Shown: one piece after another, positions 30,376-40,727 of the stretch
Numbering within the stretch: the stretch's first letter is position 1
How the letters are laid out: the number at the start of each line of letters is the position of its first letter
DNA from: Bettongia penicillata ogilbyi
Taxonomy: Eukaryota > Chordata > Mammalia > Diprotodontia > Potoroidae
Assembly: GCA_023548195.1 (NCBI GenBank)
Contig: JAJHZJ010000311.1
Span: 1,875,836-1,939,835, forward strand
Length of the DNA: 64,000 bases
Direction: 5' to 3'
Notes under the pieces: model-generated
What the model was told of the DNA's origin: nothing
Databases searched by the model: none
What the model saw: the letters and a program-made list of their open reading frames with translations, nothing else
Program-made: the position numbers and the translations under genes

Positions 30376-32525
30376 GAGTCAATAAACATTTATTAAATGC
30401 TTATGATGTGCCATGCACTGTGCTAAAAGGTGAGCGTACAAAGAAAGACAAAAGACTGTCCCAGCTTTCAAGGAGCTCATGGTCCAATGGGGGAAATAAA
30501 ATGTACAATAAAATGTATTTAAAAATAAGCTATGGAAATAATAAACAGAGGGAAGGCACTAGGATTTAAGGGGATTGGGGAAGGCTTCCTATAGAAAGTG
30601 AAATTGTAGTCTGAAGGAAGTTGAGGAAGCCAGAAGGCAGAGAGCATTTCAGCATGGGAATCAGCCTGAAATGAAAATGAATAGGGTCCTGAGACAGAAT
30701 CAAAGGTGAGTGTCATTGGATGGAAGAGTACTAGGGTAGGAGAAGGGATTATGCGTGTAAGAAGACTAAAAGGTAACGGGGGATCAGGTTACCAAGGACT
30801 TAGAATGCTCCAAGCAGGATTTTAGATTTGATCCTGGAGTTGACGGGGAGAGCACGGAGGAGGAGACATGGTCAGACCTGTGCTTTAGGAAGATCATTTT
30901 GACAGCTGAATGGGGGATGGATTGGAGTAGGAAGAAACTTTTGATAGGGAGACTAACCATCATGTTATTGCTATAGCCCAGGGCCTGTACTAGGGTTGGG
31001 GGCAGTGTTAGAGGACAGAAGGGGACATAAATGAGATGTGATGAAGGTAAAATAAACAGGCCTTGGCAACAGTGGAGAGACAGAGGAGTAGAGAGATGAG
31101 ACCTAGATTACGAGCCTGGGTGAATACGAGGATACTGGTACCCTCAACAGTAACAGGAAAGTTAAGAAGAGGGGAGGGGGTTGGGAATAAAAGAGAACGA
31201 GTTTGATTTTAGACATGCTGAGTTTAAGATATCTACAAGACATCTAGTTCAAGGTGTCTCACCAGTCATTGGAGATGTGAGACTAGAAGTCAGCAGAGAG
31301 GTCAGAGCTGCATAAGTAGATTTGAGAATCATGAGAACAGAGATGATAAATGACTCCATAGGAACTGATGAAATCACCAAGAACAGACACCATATGGAAG
31401 GAAAAGAAAAAAGACCTCAGGACAGAGCCTTGTGAGACATCCACAGGGTTAAGGTTTAACCTTGTTCTGGGAAAGGAAACTGAGAATGAGTGGCCATACA
31501 GGTAGGTGAAGGACCAGAAGAGAATACGAAGAAGAAGAGGTTCATCGAAAGGCTCAGAGGCTGCAGAGACGTCATGAAGGATGAGGACTGAGAATAAGGT
31601 CTTTGAATTTAGCAATTAAAGCCACTTTAGAAAGAGAAGTTTTGGTTGAATGCTGAGGTCAGAAGTCAGACTGGAGAGAGTTGAGAAGAGAAAGAGGGAA
31701 AGGAGGTAGAAGTACCAACTGGTATAAAAGCAAGCAAAGTAGGATCTTTTGCTATTTTTGTTTTACTTAAAGTCCCTCGGGAATAAGGTGATTAAGGAGG
31801 ATCTTTCCCACTCTTTGGTCTGGGAAGATTTGTAGGAAGGTCCATGCCTTTTATTAATCAGGCACTAGTTCTCAAGGGATGTGATACCCTCTGGCTCTAA
31901 AAAGTGCATAAAGCCTCTGAGATGTGGCTTTTATTTTGGGACTTACTGACTAGAAGTGTTTGTTTGACCAGACAAGGACTCTGGGAAGCCGCTAAGGAGT
32001 TCCCTGCCCCTGGCTTGGAGAACCCAGATGTCAGTGCTTCCCTCTCTGGTAACTATGGTCAGACAAAGGAAGCCATGCCTGTTGACTTTTGATTTCTCTG
32101 TATTTTCTTTGAAATTCAGGGTGCTGACTCCCCTGAACTAGGTGAATGATATTTGTGCTTGGTTAAAGGAATGATACATGGGCTTGATTAAAGTGATTGT
32201 TAACCCCTCAAAAGCTGCCCTTCCTTTTATGAATGAAGATCTAAGAACCTGTGATAGCAAGCCCCCCTGTGTATGTCGGGGTGCTTACTGATACAACTGG
32301 AGACAGCCTTCTCAGATTCCGCAAAAGGGAAGAGAGCTATGTTTATGAGAATGAATTGATCCAAGTGAGAGTTTTTTGAGAATGGGGGAAGACAAGAGTA
32401 TGTTTGTAGGCAGTAGGAAAGCAATTGGTAAAGGAGGAGAGATTGAAGATAAATGAGATAGTAGGGATTATAGAGGGTAATCTGCTAAATGGGAAGGAAT
32501 GGGATTTCTTAAGCAGTTGACCTCA
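30376..32525 (-). pseudogene. L2 LINE reverse-transcriptase relic, antisense, about 2.1 kb
   Basis: Read on the minus strand, it runs from a 3'UTR end (AATAAACATTTATTAAATGC reversed at 30380) into ORF2 coding sequence. The frame over 31283-31615 still reads VLILHDVSAASEPFD, FSVSFPRTR, DVSQGSVLRSFFFSF and SHDSQIY. These correspond to L2-type RT motifs LLDLSAAFDT, PQGSVLGPLLFSL and the YADD box, here degraded to CSHD. Several stops and frameshifts are present. A 570-bp foreign segment (31723-32290) splits it. L2 is an ancient, inactive family in mammals. Confidence 0.85.
31723..32290. mobile_element. Unclassified insertion inside L2
   Basis: The L2 reading stops at TACCAACTGG (31713-31722) and resumes after ATACAACTGG (32291-32300), so about 570 bp was inserted with an imperfect duplication. 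The segment begins TATAAAAGCAAG and ends GTGCTTACTG, with no A-tail. Size and lack of tail fit a solo LTR or DNA element better than a retroposon; no family recognised. Confidence 0.5.
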
Positions 32526-32689
32526 GTAAAATCAGTAGAAAAGGAATCATTGATGCTATTTGATGCCTCCCTCCCCAGGCTCAAAATCTGAGAGACTTGT
32601 TGCCTGTCACAGATATATAATACTCCCAGAAAAATTGCAACAAAGGACTGAAGTGGGGTATGATGCCTCCATTATTGTTGTTTTCTCTT

Positions 32690-33005
32690 TTTCTGTATCT
32701 TTCTCTCTGTCTCTGTCTGTCTCTCTGTCTTTCTCTGTCTCTATCTATCTCTGTCCTCTCTCTCTGTGTCTCTCTCTCTTCCTCTCTCTCTCTGTTTGTC
32801 TCTCTGTCTGTCTGTCTGTCTCTCTCTTTGTCTTTCTCTGTCTTTGTCTCTCAGTCTGTCTCTCTTTGTCTCTGTCTTCTCTCTCTTTCTCTTTGTCTCT
32901 CTGTGTCTGTCTGTCTCTCTTTCTCCCTATCTCTTTCTCTGTGTCTCTGTGTCACTCTCTCTGTTTTTCTCTCTTCTCTCTGTTTTTCTCTGTCTGTCTC
33001 TCTCC
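32690..33005. repeat. (TCTG/TCTCTG)n polypyrimidine tract, about 315 bp
   Basis: Nearly all C/T on the + strand with periodic G, mixing TCTG, TCTCTG and TC units. The open frames here (Ser/Leu/Val/Cys only) are artefacts of the repeat. Confidence 0.95.
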
Positions 33006-33895
33006 ATAAGGGACCAAAGGATCTTGGAGAAACTGAGGGGGAAAAACCAACCATGGAACCTCATACTCAAAAAAGTCTTTGGTAGTTTCTTAAAAGGGTA
33101 GTCCCTAAAATGATTCTATGGATTCTAAAATGATTCTACAATTTCCCCATAAGGGACCATGTAGGAGTTATAAGGAATTTTAAACCTTAAGTCAGACAAT
33201 TGTCTAGAACAATGGACCACTTAGCTCTAGACACAGAAGGTTCAAGAACAAACTGAATGCTTTTAAGTTTTCCTTAGCTGCCTAACTGCTGTGTTCTAAA
33301 AGAACTAAGCCTTTGGAGTTGAGGATTCTCCTTTTGGAAGGAAAATAAAAATCATTTGTAGATAAGACTGATGGCCTTACCCCCTTCACTAAAAGGGCTG
33401 AAGCTTTGTTTATGATTCTAAGCTAAAGAGAGAAGCCAAGTTCAGTCTTGCTCTTATAAGAAAGAGCTAGCACCTAATCTGAGAACTTCAGCTGAAACTG
33501 GAAACAAAGAAAGTTCCATAGCCACAAGATCAGCAATGTAGACTAGCAGAGACTCCACACCCAGAAGAGACTGCATACCACAGACTTCCCAGGGAAGACC
33601 TCATGCATAGCTCAGTGCTATGAGATCAGTAGAAGAGACCCGTGACATGGCTACATGTCCTTCCATGTGGATCTCCTATTTGTGTCTGCCTTCCCCACTA
33701 GTAGGTTGTAGATTTGGTGGGACAGTGTGCTCTGATTTATAAGGGAAATATTTTATTGTGCTTTTTTACTGTGCTTTCTTGTTGCTGTTTTGTTTTGTTA
33801 AAGGCCTTTGATTTGTTTGAACTATATCCTCTGGCTAACTAGCAAAAATAAACACTTGTGACCTACAATTTCCTGAATGGATATGAACTTGGAGA
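33006..33895 (+). other. Unclassified, possibly LTR-like segment
   Basis: No L1, L2 or SINE signature. The 13-mer CCATAAGGGACCA occurs at 33005 and 33147. The 3' part has a T-rich tract with TTGTTTTGTTTTGTTAAAGG and a polyadenylation-like AAAAATAAACACTTGTGACC (33845-33864). An LTR is one possibility. There are no terminal TG/CA pair or flanking repeats that I can defend. Confidence 0.3.
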
Positions 33896-34059
33896 ATGCC
33901 TTAGGTATTTTAATGTAGGCCTCATTAGCAAGAGGTAGGTGTCCAAGGTGCTATATAACATCTGCCTGTGTTAACTTTCACAAATCCTAAGGAGGCCAGG
34001 CCACTGTTCAGAGAATAAAACTGCTACTTCTACCTCTCTCAAAGGCAAAGTACGAGCTG

Positions 34060-34810
34060 GGCAGCTTTGTTTATTAATAATAATAACATTTTGAGCACTG
34101 CAGTTTTACATAGCACTTTAAGGTCTACAAAGATCTTTTTACATGGGAAAAAACCCATAAGGCATATGGGAAGGAGTGTATTTCAAAATGGGACAAAGGT
34201 ATGGAAGTGGGAGAGAGTATATCCTATACGACAAACTACAAATAAGCCAGTTTGTCATATAGAGTAAATGAAGAAATGGGGGAGAAATGAAGGAGAAAAG
34301 GGAGAATTGTACAATAATCCTAAAAAGTTATATGGGAACAAGATTCTTCAGGGCTTCAAATGTCAAAAAGAATAATTTGTGTTTGATCTTAACAGAAATA
34401 CAGTCATTGAAGATTCTTGAGCAGTCACTGGTGACAGGCCTTCTATTCTCTGTCCTGGTATATTAGGAAAGTAAGAAAGTAGGAAAGGGAGTCTCAGGTT
34501 CTCCTGAGGATCAGTAACAAACCCTCCCTAGAATACCATTTGATTATCTACCGATCAACGAGTTGGATTATAGGATTTCTAGGCCCTAAATCCTGTGATG
34601 TCATTTCATCCCTCTAACAACTCTGTGAGAAAAGTAGTTCAAAGCATATCATTCCTATTTTACAAAAGAGGAAACTGAGGTCCCACATCACTGAGATAAT
34701 TACCAAGAGACCCAGGGCTTGAACCAAGGTCTTCTGATGCCAGGTCCATAGTATGTTGGCTGCCCTTGTAGCACTGAGAGGAGGATTGGTTACATATAAT
34801 AATTAGCATA
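34060..34810 (-). repeat. MIR-like, antisense, split by an antisense L2 piece
   Basis: The left part (34068-34140) has AATAATAATAACATTTTGAGC and CATAGCACTTTAAGGTC. The right part (about 34575-34790) has CTATTTTACAAAAGAGGAAACTGAGG and GGGCTTGAACCAAGGTC. Between them, 34340-34440 matches the reversed L2 phrase CTTCAGGGCTTCAAATGTC. Confidence 0.6.
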
Positions 34811-34899
34811 TAGGATAGGTACAAGCAGGATCTCTGAGGAAAGGAGAGCTCGGTGTACCCCAGAGTCGTCGCTGCCGAACATAGAAGGAAATGACTTTG

Positions 34900-35135
34900 C
34901 TTCATTCTTGCCCTTCCAATCTCACACACAAGTGGATACAGTCAGAGTCAAGTACACAGGACCAGGAGAACAGCATGTACAGTAACAACTAGTAGGTAAA
35001 GGAGAACAACAAAAGGTTGTTTAGGTCAGATTTAATTGTAATGACCAATCTTGATCCCAGAAAACCGATAATAAAGTAGGAACAAGGCACTGAGGCAGGG
35101 GATTGACGGTAGAGGCAGAATGCTGCATATAATAC
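34900..35135 (+). repeat. L1-type 3' remnant
   Basis: AAGTGGATACAGTCAGAGTC, GAACAGCATGTACAGTAACAAC and GTAATGACCAATCTTGATCC resemble the L1 ORF2-end/3'UTR order of 26795-27065. Heavily decayed. Confidence 0.5.
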
Positions 35136-35287
35136 TCATAGTCTCACTTAACTATCTTTCTTCCTTCCAAGGAGAAAAGAGTCGAGTGCAAGAAAGAAAA
35201 AGACATAACATTCCTGTGGATCCTTGTATGGAGTCAGAGGATCTGAGTTCAAAACCCAGCTCATCTACTTACTACGTGCATGGCCAC

Positions 35288-35565
35288 AGGGGCAGCTAGG
35301 TGGCACAATGGACAGAACTCCAGGCCCGGAGTCAGGAAGCCCTCAGTTCAAAACCTGACCTCTGACATTTACTAGCTGTGTGAACCTGGGCAAGTCACTT
35401 AATCTCTGTTTGCCTCAGTTTCCTTATCAGTAATTTGAGGATAATAATAGAATCTACCTCCCAGGGTTGTTGTAGGGATCAAATGAGATAACAAATATAA
35501 AAGCACTTAGCACAGTGCCTGGCACATAGAAGATATCATATAAATTTTAGTTATTATCATTAGCC
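35288..35565 (+). mobile_element. Marsupial tRNA-like/CORE SINE, near full length
   Basis: GGGGCAGCTAGGTGGCAC, GGAGTCAGGAAGCCC, ACTAGCTGTGTGAACCTGGG, CAAGTCACTTAATCTC, TCCCAGGGTTGTTGTAGGG, AGCACAGTGCCTGGCACATAG. Followed by a second short SINE tail at 35566-35640. Confidence 0.9.
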
Positions 35566-35719
35566 AGGCACTTTATCTCTCAAGGCTTCCGTTTCTTCAT
35601 CTATTAAATGAAGGAGTTGCTCCCTTCTAGTTCCAATGCCTATGCCTACCATCACTGACACCCTAGGACCACTGGGTACATGTCCTTGGATCTGCACTGA
35701 TATCAGCAAGGTCAAGTAG

Positions 35720-35950
35720 AAAACAGCTTTGGGCTGGGAGTTTGGAGACCTGGGTTCTCATTCTAGTTAGTTGACCTTAGGAAAGTCATTTCAACTATCT
35801 GGGCCTCATCTTTCCCTTCTATACAATAGGAGCTATGACATCTTTGCTCCCTACCTCGTCAGAATAGTAAGGGAATGAGAAGGTACTGTAGAGGAAAGGT
35901 ACTAAAAGCATTATGGGAGATATTATTCTCATATTCTCATCTTCTGAAGC
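35720..35950 (+). repeat. MIR-like SINE
   Basis: TTTGGGCTGGGAGTTTGGAG, CCTGGGTTCTCATTCTAG, GACCTTAGGAAAGTCATTTC, GGGCCTCATCTTTCC. Then 35950-36390 is unclassified. Confidence 0.65.
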
Positions 35951-36393
35951 ATTTGTAGCTTTAGAACTCTCTGTAGCAGAGTTAAGTGATCCACTCTGCT
36001 TTCACAACAATTAAGGGACAACCAGATCCAGAGTGCCTGCACAGTGCTGGTCACCAAATGGAAAAATCAGTTTGCCTAACAAGATGGACTTTGGGGATCC
36101 TGCTATGGTGCCCCTCTCCTCGTCACAATTTGTGAGGGCCTGGTTTTACATTTCCCTGGCAGGATGCCTGTACCATATGGCCTGGGCAAGGTTCACTGTC
36201 TGCCTCCCACCAAAGCAGTAAACAGGCTTCCTTAGTTTGGTCTGCTCTCCTGGACCCTGCTGCTCCCTCTTCTTTTCTTTTTCTTGGATATGTCACAATA
36301 ACAATGTACCTATTTCTTTCTTCCCAGGAAACTCTCTGAGGATAGTCAAGGAGACTGGGTTCTGCAAGGGATGGGTGTGGGGTGGGGATAGGA

Positions 36394-36408
36394 TGAGATA
36401 TGGAAGGG
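36394..36408. repeat. Possible left TSD of HAL1-C
   Basis: TGAGATATGGAAGGG resembles TGAGATATGAATGGGAAGGG at 39035-39054, identical over the first 9 bp, with a 5-bp insertion or deletion after. The copy on the right is about 25 bp beyond the A-rich tail, so the match is only tentative. Confidence 0.4.
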
Positions 36409-37000
36409 TGTAGCCAAGATGGCAGAGTAGAAAGATGCACATACTATAGCTCTTCCCTCACAGTCCATAAAATACCTGTAAAAAATGATTCTCAACAAAT
36501 TCTAGAGCAGCAGAAGCCATAGAATGACAGAGAGAAAGAGATTTCTAGCCAAAGGTAACCTGGAAGGCCAACCAGAAAGGTTTATACCATGGGACACTGA
36601 GCAGACCAGAGCCCAGCCCTGGTCATGCAGAACCTGGAGGAACAGGACCTCTGAGGCAGAATCCCCAGTAGAGAAGGTCTCAGATCCCTCAACCCACAAA
36701 CATCAAAAAAAGCTTCAAAGGTCAGTGAGAAGGCTTTCCTAGCTGGGCAAGAGGGGAGCAGGGTTCCCCCCAGCATAGGTGCCAGGTGGTGGTGGCAGCA
36801 CTAGCAGAGGGGCAGCAGTGCTGCATGGCAGAGGCTGGGTGGGGCAGCAGCTTCCATTGTGGGAGGGGCTCAACTTAAAGCCCCTGGGGGAATTGAGCAG
36901 CTGCTCTGAATCTCAGCCCTGAGCACAGTCCTGGGGTGAGGTAGAGCACTAGGATCCTCCTTTTGACAAAAGATTCAGAAGTCAAGTAACTGGCTGGGAA

Positions 37001-38025
37001 AACACCCAAAAAAGGGGAAAAAAAATAAGATCATAGAAAGTTACTTTCTTGGTGAACAGATATTTCCTTCCACCCCTTAGGATGAGGACGAACAATGCAT
37101 ACTGTCAGAGGAAGTCAAGGCTTCTTCATCCAGTACCTCCAAAATGAATATGCAATGAACTCAGGCCATGGAAGAGCTTGAAAAGTGAGTCAACAGCTTG
37201 CTAAAGGAGACCCAAAAAAGTGCTAAAGAAAATAACACCTTTAAAAATAGGCTAACTCAATTGGCAAAAGAGGTTCAAAAAGACAATGAGGAGAAGAAGG
37301 CTTTAAAAAGCAGAATTAGCCAAATAGAAAAGGAGCTTCAAAAGCTCACTGAAGAAAATAGTTCTTCAAAAATTAGAATGGGGCAGATGGAAGGTAATGA
37401 CTTGATGAGAAGCCAATAAATTACAAAACAAAACCAAAAGAATGAAAAAATAGAAGACAATGTGAAATATCTCATTGGAAAAACAACTGACCTGGAAAAT
37501 AGATCCAGCAGAGACAATTTAAAAATTATGGGACTACCTGAAAGCCATGATCAAAAAAAGAGCCAAGACATCATCTTTCATGAAATTATAAAGGAAAACT
37601 GCCCTGATATTCCAGAGAGTGAAATAAATATTGAAAGAATCCACCAACCACCTCCTGAAAGACACCTGAAAAGAGAAACTCCTAGGAATATTGTGACCAA
37701 ATTTCAGATTTCCTAGGTCAAGAAGAAAATATTGCAAGCAGCTAGAAAGAAAAAATTCAAGTATGGTGGAAATACAATCAGGATAACACAGCATCTGACA
37801 GCTTCTACATTAAGGGATCAGAGGGCTTAGAATAGGACATTCCAGAAGTCAAAGGAACTGGGATTAAAACCAAGAATCACTTACCCAGCAAAACTGAGTA
37901 TAATACTTCAAAGGAAAAAATGGTCCTTCAATGATATAGAGGACTTTCAAACATTCTTGATGAAAAGACCAGAACTGGGTAGAAAATTTGACTTTCAAAC
38001 ACAAATCAAGAGAAGCATGAAAAGG
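37001..38025 (+). pseudogene. HAL1-C ORF1 (heavily broken)
   Basis: The expected start reads ACA at 37001. The same G/A run that lost 1 nt in copy B has gained 1 nt here (28 against 27 nt in copy A). In the coiled coil, GAAGAGCT is joined directly to TGAAAAG (about 37170-37186), an in-frame loss of 78 bp (26 residues) relative to copy B, followed by TGA. Further stops: TAA at about 37417 (RSQ*), TAG at about 37714. RRM coding (NLKIMGLPES) lies near 37520 and the C-terminal domain near 37870 (RITYPAKLS). Confidence 0.85.
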
Positions 38026-38145
38026 TAAACAGGAAAGAGAAATCACAAAGGACTTTGTAAAGCTGAACTGTTTACATTTCTACATGGAAAGATAATATTT
38101 GTAACTCTTGAGACTTTTCTCAGTATTTGGATAGGGGGAGGAATT

Positions 38146-38172
38146 ACATACACACACACACACACACACATA
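38146..38172. repeat. (CA)n microsatellite in HAL1-C
   Basis: ACATACACACACACACACAC directly downstream of ORF1, homologous in position to 3829 and 23520. Confidence 0.85.
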
Positions 38173-39049
38173 GACAGAGAACACAGGTTGAGTTGAATCA
38201 GAACAGATGATATCTACAAAAAAATATAATTAAGGGGTGAGAGAGGAATATATTGGGAGGAGAAAGGGAGAAATGGAATGGGGCAGGCTATAACTCCTAA
38301 AAGAGATAAGAAAAATCTTTTACAATGGAGAAGAAAAGGGAGGAGGTGAGAGAGGAAAAGTGAAGCTTACTGTTTTCACATATGGGTTAGGGAGGGAATA
38401 ACATGCTCACTCAATTTGGTATGAAAATCTATCTTACACTACAGGAAAGTAGGGGAGAAGGGGACAAGTGGGATGAGAGATGATAGGAGGGACGACAAAT
38501 GGGGGTAGGGAGTAACTAGAAGTAAACACTTTTGGGAAGGGACAAGATCAAATAAGAGAATAGGATAAAAGGGGGACAGGGTAGGATGGAGGGAAATATA
38601 GTTAGTCTTACACAACATAACTATTATGAAAATCTTTTGCAAAATTCAACATATATAGCCTGCATTGAATTGCTTGCCTTCTCAGTGGGGATGGATGGGG
38701 AGGGAGGAAGGGAGATAAGTTGGAATTCAAAGTATTAGAAATGAATGTTGAGAATTGTTATTGCATATAACAGGTAGTCAAAGAAATACAGGTAATGGGG
38801 TATAGAAATCTATCCTGCCTTACAAGAAAAGAGAGAATATGGGGATAAGGGAAGGGTGGGATGTGATAAAAGGGAGAGTACATTGAGGGAAGGGGTAATC
38901 AGAATGCAAGGTGTTATGGGGTGGGGGAGGGAAGAGATGGGGAGAAAAATTGGAATTCAAAATTTTGTGGAAATTGATGTCATAATCTAAAAATAAATTT
39001 TAAAAAATACATTGAAACAGCTTTAAGAAAAGAGTGAGATATGAATGGG

Positions 39050-39245
39050 AAGGGGATCGACAGTTAAATAGAGATAGCAAGGATGTTGACAGAAGCAGAG
39101 ACAAAAGAGATAGAGAAATGCAGAGACAGAAATAGAGGCTTAATGAGAAGCAGATACATGAGATACAGAGATGATGAGAGACAGACAGAAGCAGAAGCAT
39201 AGAGACAGAGGAGACTGGTATAGAGAAGAGACCTGGAGTTAGATG
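39050..39245. repeat. Degenerate (GACAGA)n purine-rich tract
   Basis: Repeated AGAGATAGAGA, CAGAGACAG and GACAGACAGAAGCAG words over about 190 bp. Confidence 0.6.
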
Positions 39246-39289
39246 CATGTTAAAGAAATGATCCCTTTGCCTGACTCAGTCTTTCACTT

Positions 39290-39930
39290 GTTGACATGCT
39301 AGTAAACTCTTAATCTGTGGGTTCTATGTTCTGTTCTAGAGGCTAAGGGTGGGGAAATGGAGTCAGTCTCATTCTACAAATAAAGAAGGTAGGATGTAGT
39401 ACAGTGTTTTACCTAATGTCACACAGTCTATAAGTCGTGTAGACCCCAAGATGACTTGATGAAAATAGTAGTAATAACCACTGAAATTGGCTGTAATAAA
39501 GTAGAAGACCATTCTCAGTTGTACCCTAAGAATAGCGTAAGAACAAAGAGTTAGGAGGGATGACTGTGGGGATTGAGGTTAGCTTTCCATATGATGAGGT
39601 CCAAAAATATTCAGACTAGGTGAAAGATGGAGGTTTGGGAGTCATTTTCCCTAGGATCACTCTGGAAAGGTTAGCCATTTAGGGGAAGGTAGCAAAGGAT
39701 GGATCAGGTTCAATCCTGCCTGGAGGGCAAGGGCATAGTCAAGTTGACTTTGTGAAGAAGGGAGAGTCAACACTATTTCTCACCCCAAATTCTCCCCATC
39801 TTCTTAGCTTTTCCTTTCAATTCAGTAGGCATCTGTTGAACACCTACTCTGCTCATGCCCATGCCCATGCCCTGTACTTACCAGGCTCCTAGAAGAGTTC
39901 TTTTCTCTCTATTCTGTATTTCAGGGCCCT
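39290..39930. other. Mostly unclassified, weak antisense MIR at 39340-39470
   Basis: TTTTACCTAATGTCACACAGTC fits a reversed MIR; the rest is not recognised. Confidence 0.4.
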
Positions 39931-39939
39931 CTGCTCTAC

Positions 39940-40135
39940 AGTACAATGTAAGCTCTCTGACGGTAGGAACTCTTTCAGTTTTACACTTGTGATCTTCAGT
40001 GCCTGGGGAAAGTGTATTTACTACCTAAAATTACTATTGTAGACACTGAAGATTACAGGACAAACAACAACCACCTGTAATCTTCAGTGTCTAAAACAGT
40101 GACTTCTAAGTAATAAATACACTAAATTTTTGTTG
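39940..40135 (+). repeat. L2 3' end fragments in inverted arrangement
   Basis: A sense L2 phrase (TGTAAGCTCTCTGACGGTAGG, GATCTTCAGTGCCTGGGG) is followed by the inverted repeat 40012-40122, whose right arm again reads as sense L2 (AATCTTCAGTGTCTAAAACAG, AATAAATACACTAAATTTTTG). Confidence 0.65.
40012..40122. repeat. Hairpin-forming inverted repeat (49-nt arms, 14-nt loop)
   Basis: The proximal stem is perfect over 20 bp: TAGACACTGAAGATTACAGG (40040-40059) against its exact complement at 40074-40093. The distal stem (40012-40039 with 40094-40122) pairs imperfectly, roughly 70-75%. Size and shape resemble a microRNA precursor. Whether it is transcribed is unknown. Confidence 0.8.
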
Positions 40136-40389
40136 AGATGAGTGCTTTTCCTCAGAAATCCAGAAAAAGAAACCCATAGAATGATACTTTACTCCCACTG
40201 GAAGAGAGAACTTAAGGAAAGGAACAGATATTGTTACAATTTAACGAAGTTCAGTATTTGTTCTCAAGGTTTCTATGTTCTAGTTTTCACTCCCTGGACC
40301 ACTGGGAAATCCCTACGTCACTGTTTTGGGATCCCTGACCCCACCAACTCATCGGCATTCTCCTTTCCTGGCACTGAAAAAGAGATTTC

Positions 40390-40725
40390 TTTATCCATGA
40401 AACCCTAGAATTTCAACTTTGGAGGGGAAGTCACCTGATCCAACCCACACCTTGGCAGGAATTCCCTCTTCACCTTTCAACAAGTGACCATCTCCCTGTT
40501 GCTTGAAGACCTCCAGAAACAAAGATCCCACTAACTTTTGGGATCTCACAACTCCTCCCTTTATGTCCAGTCAAAATCTGCCTCTTCAACTTCATCCATT
40601 GTTCCTGGTTCTGCCTTCTGGGACCAAGAAGAACAAATCTTATATGAGACAGCTCTTGAAATACTTGAAGGAAAAATACGTCTCTCTCTCCCCCTTCCCT
40701 AAGCCATCTCTTTTCTATAATAAAT
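40390..40725 (+). repeat. Ancient CR1/L3-like interspersed repeat (tentative)
   Basis: The order AGAATTTCAACTTTGGAGGGG, GATCCAACCCACACC, CATCTCCCTGTTGCTTGAAG, AAAATCTGCCTCTTCAAC, CTGGTTCTGCCTTCTGGGAC and CTCTTGAAATACTTGAAGG fits a widespread old mammalian repeat. Related text continues at about 41170-41345 (GGATCCCTGGAGCACTA, CAACTAGTTCCAAATCTACC). The family name is uncertain. Confidence 0.5.
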
Positions 40726-40727
40726 GT

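Larger units (their letters stand above)
36411..39010 (+). mobile_element. HAL1 element, copy C
   Basis: 2.6 kb. It opens AGCCAAGATGGCAGAG, then a CpG-poor 5'UTR, broken ORF1 (37001-38025), (CA)n (38146-38172) and the purine spacer. A vestigial ORF2 ATG at 38585 is joined to L1 3'UTR (CATAACTATTATG at about 38617). Two 3' modules (about 38640-38735 and 38780-38970) precede AAATAAATTTTAAAAAA. The architecture is the same as copies A and B. The number of stops suggests it is the oldest of the three. Confidence 0.85.

Noticed and set aside
32560..33101. Three overlapping Ser/Leu/Cys/Val-rich frames
   Set aside because: Produced by the (TCTG)n tract in all three frames; low complexity.
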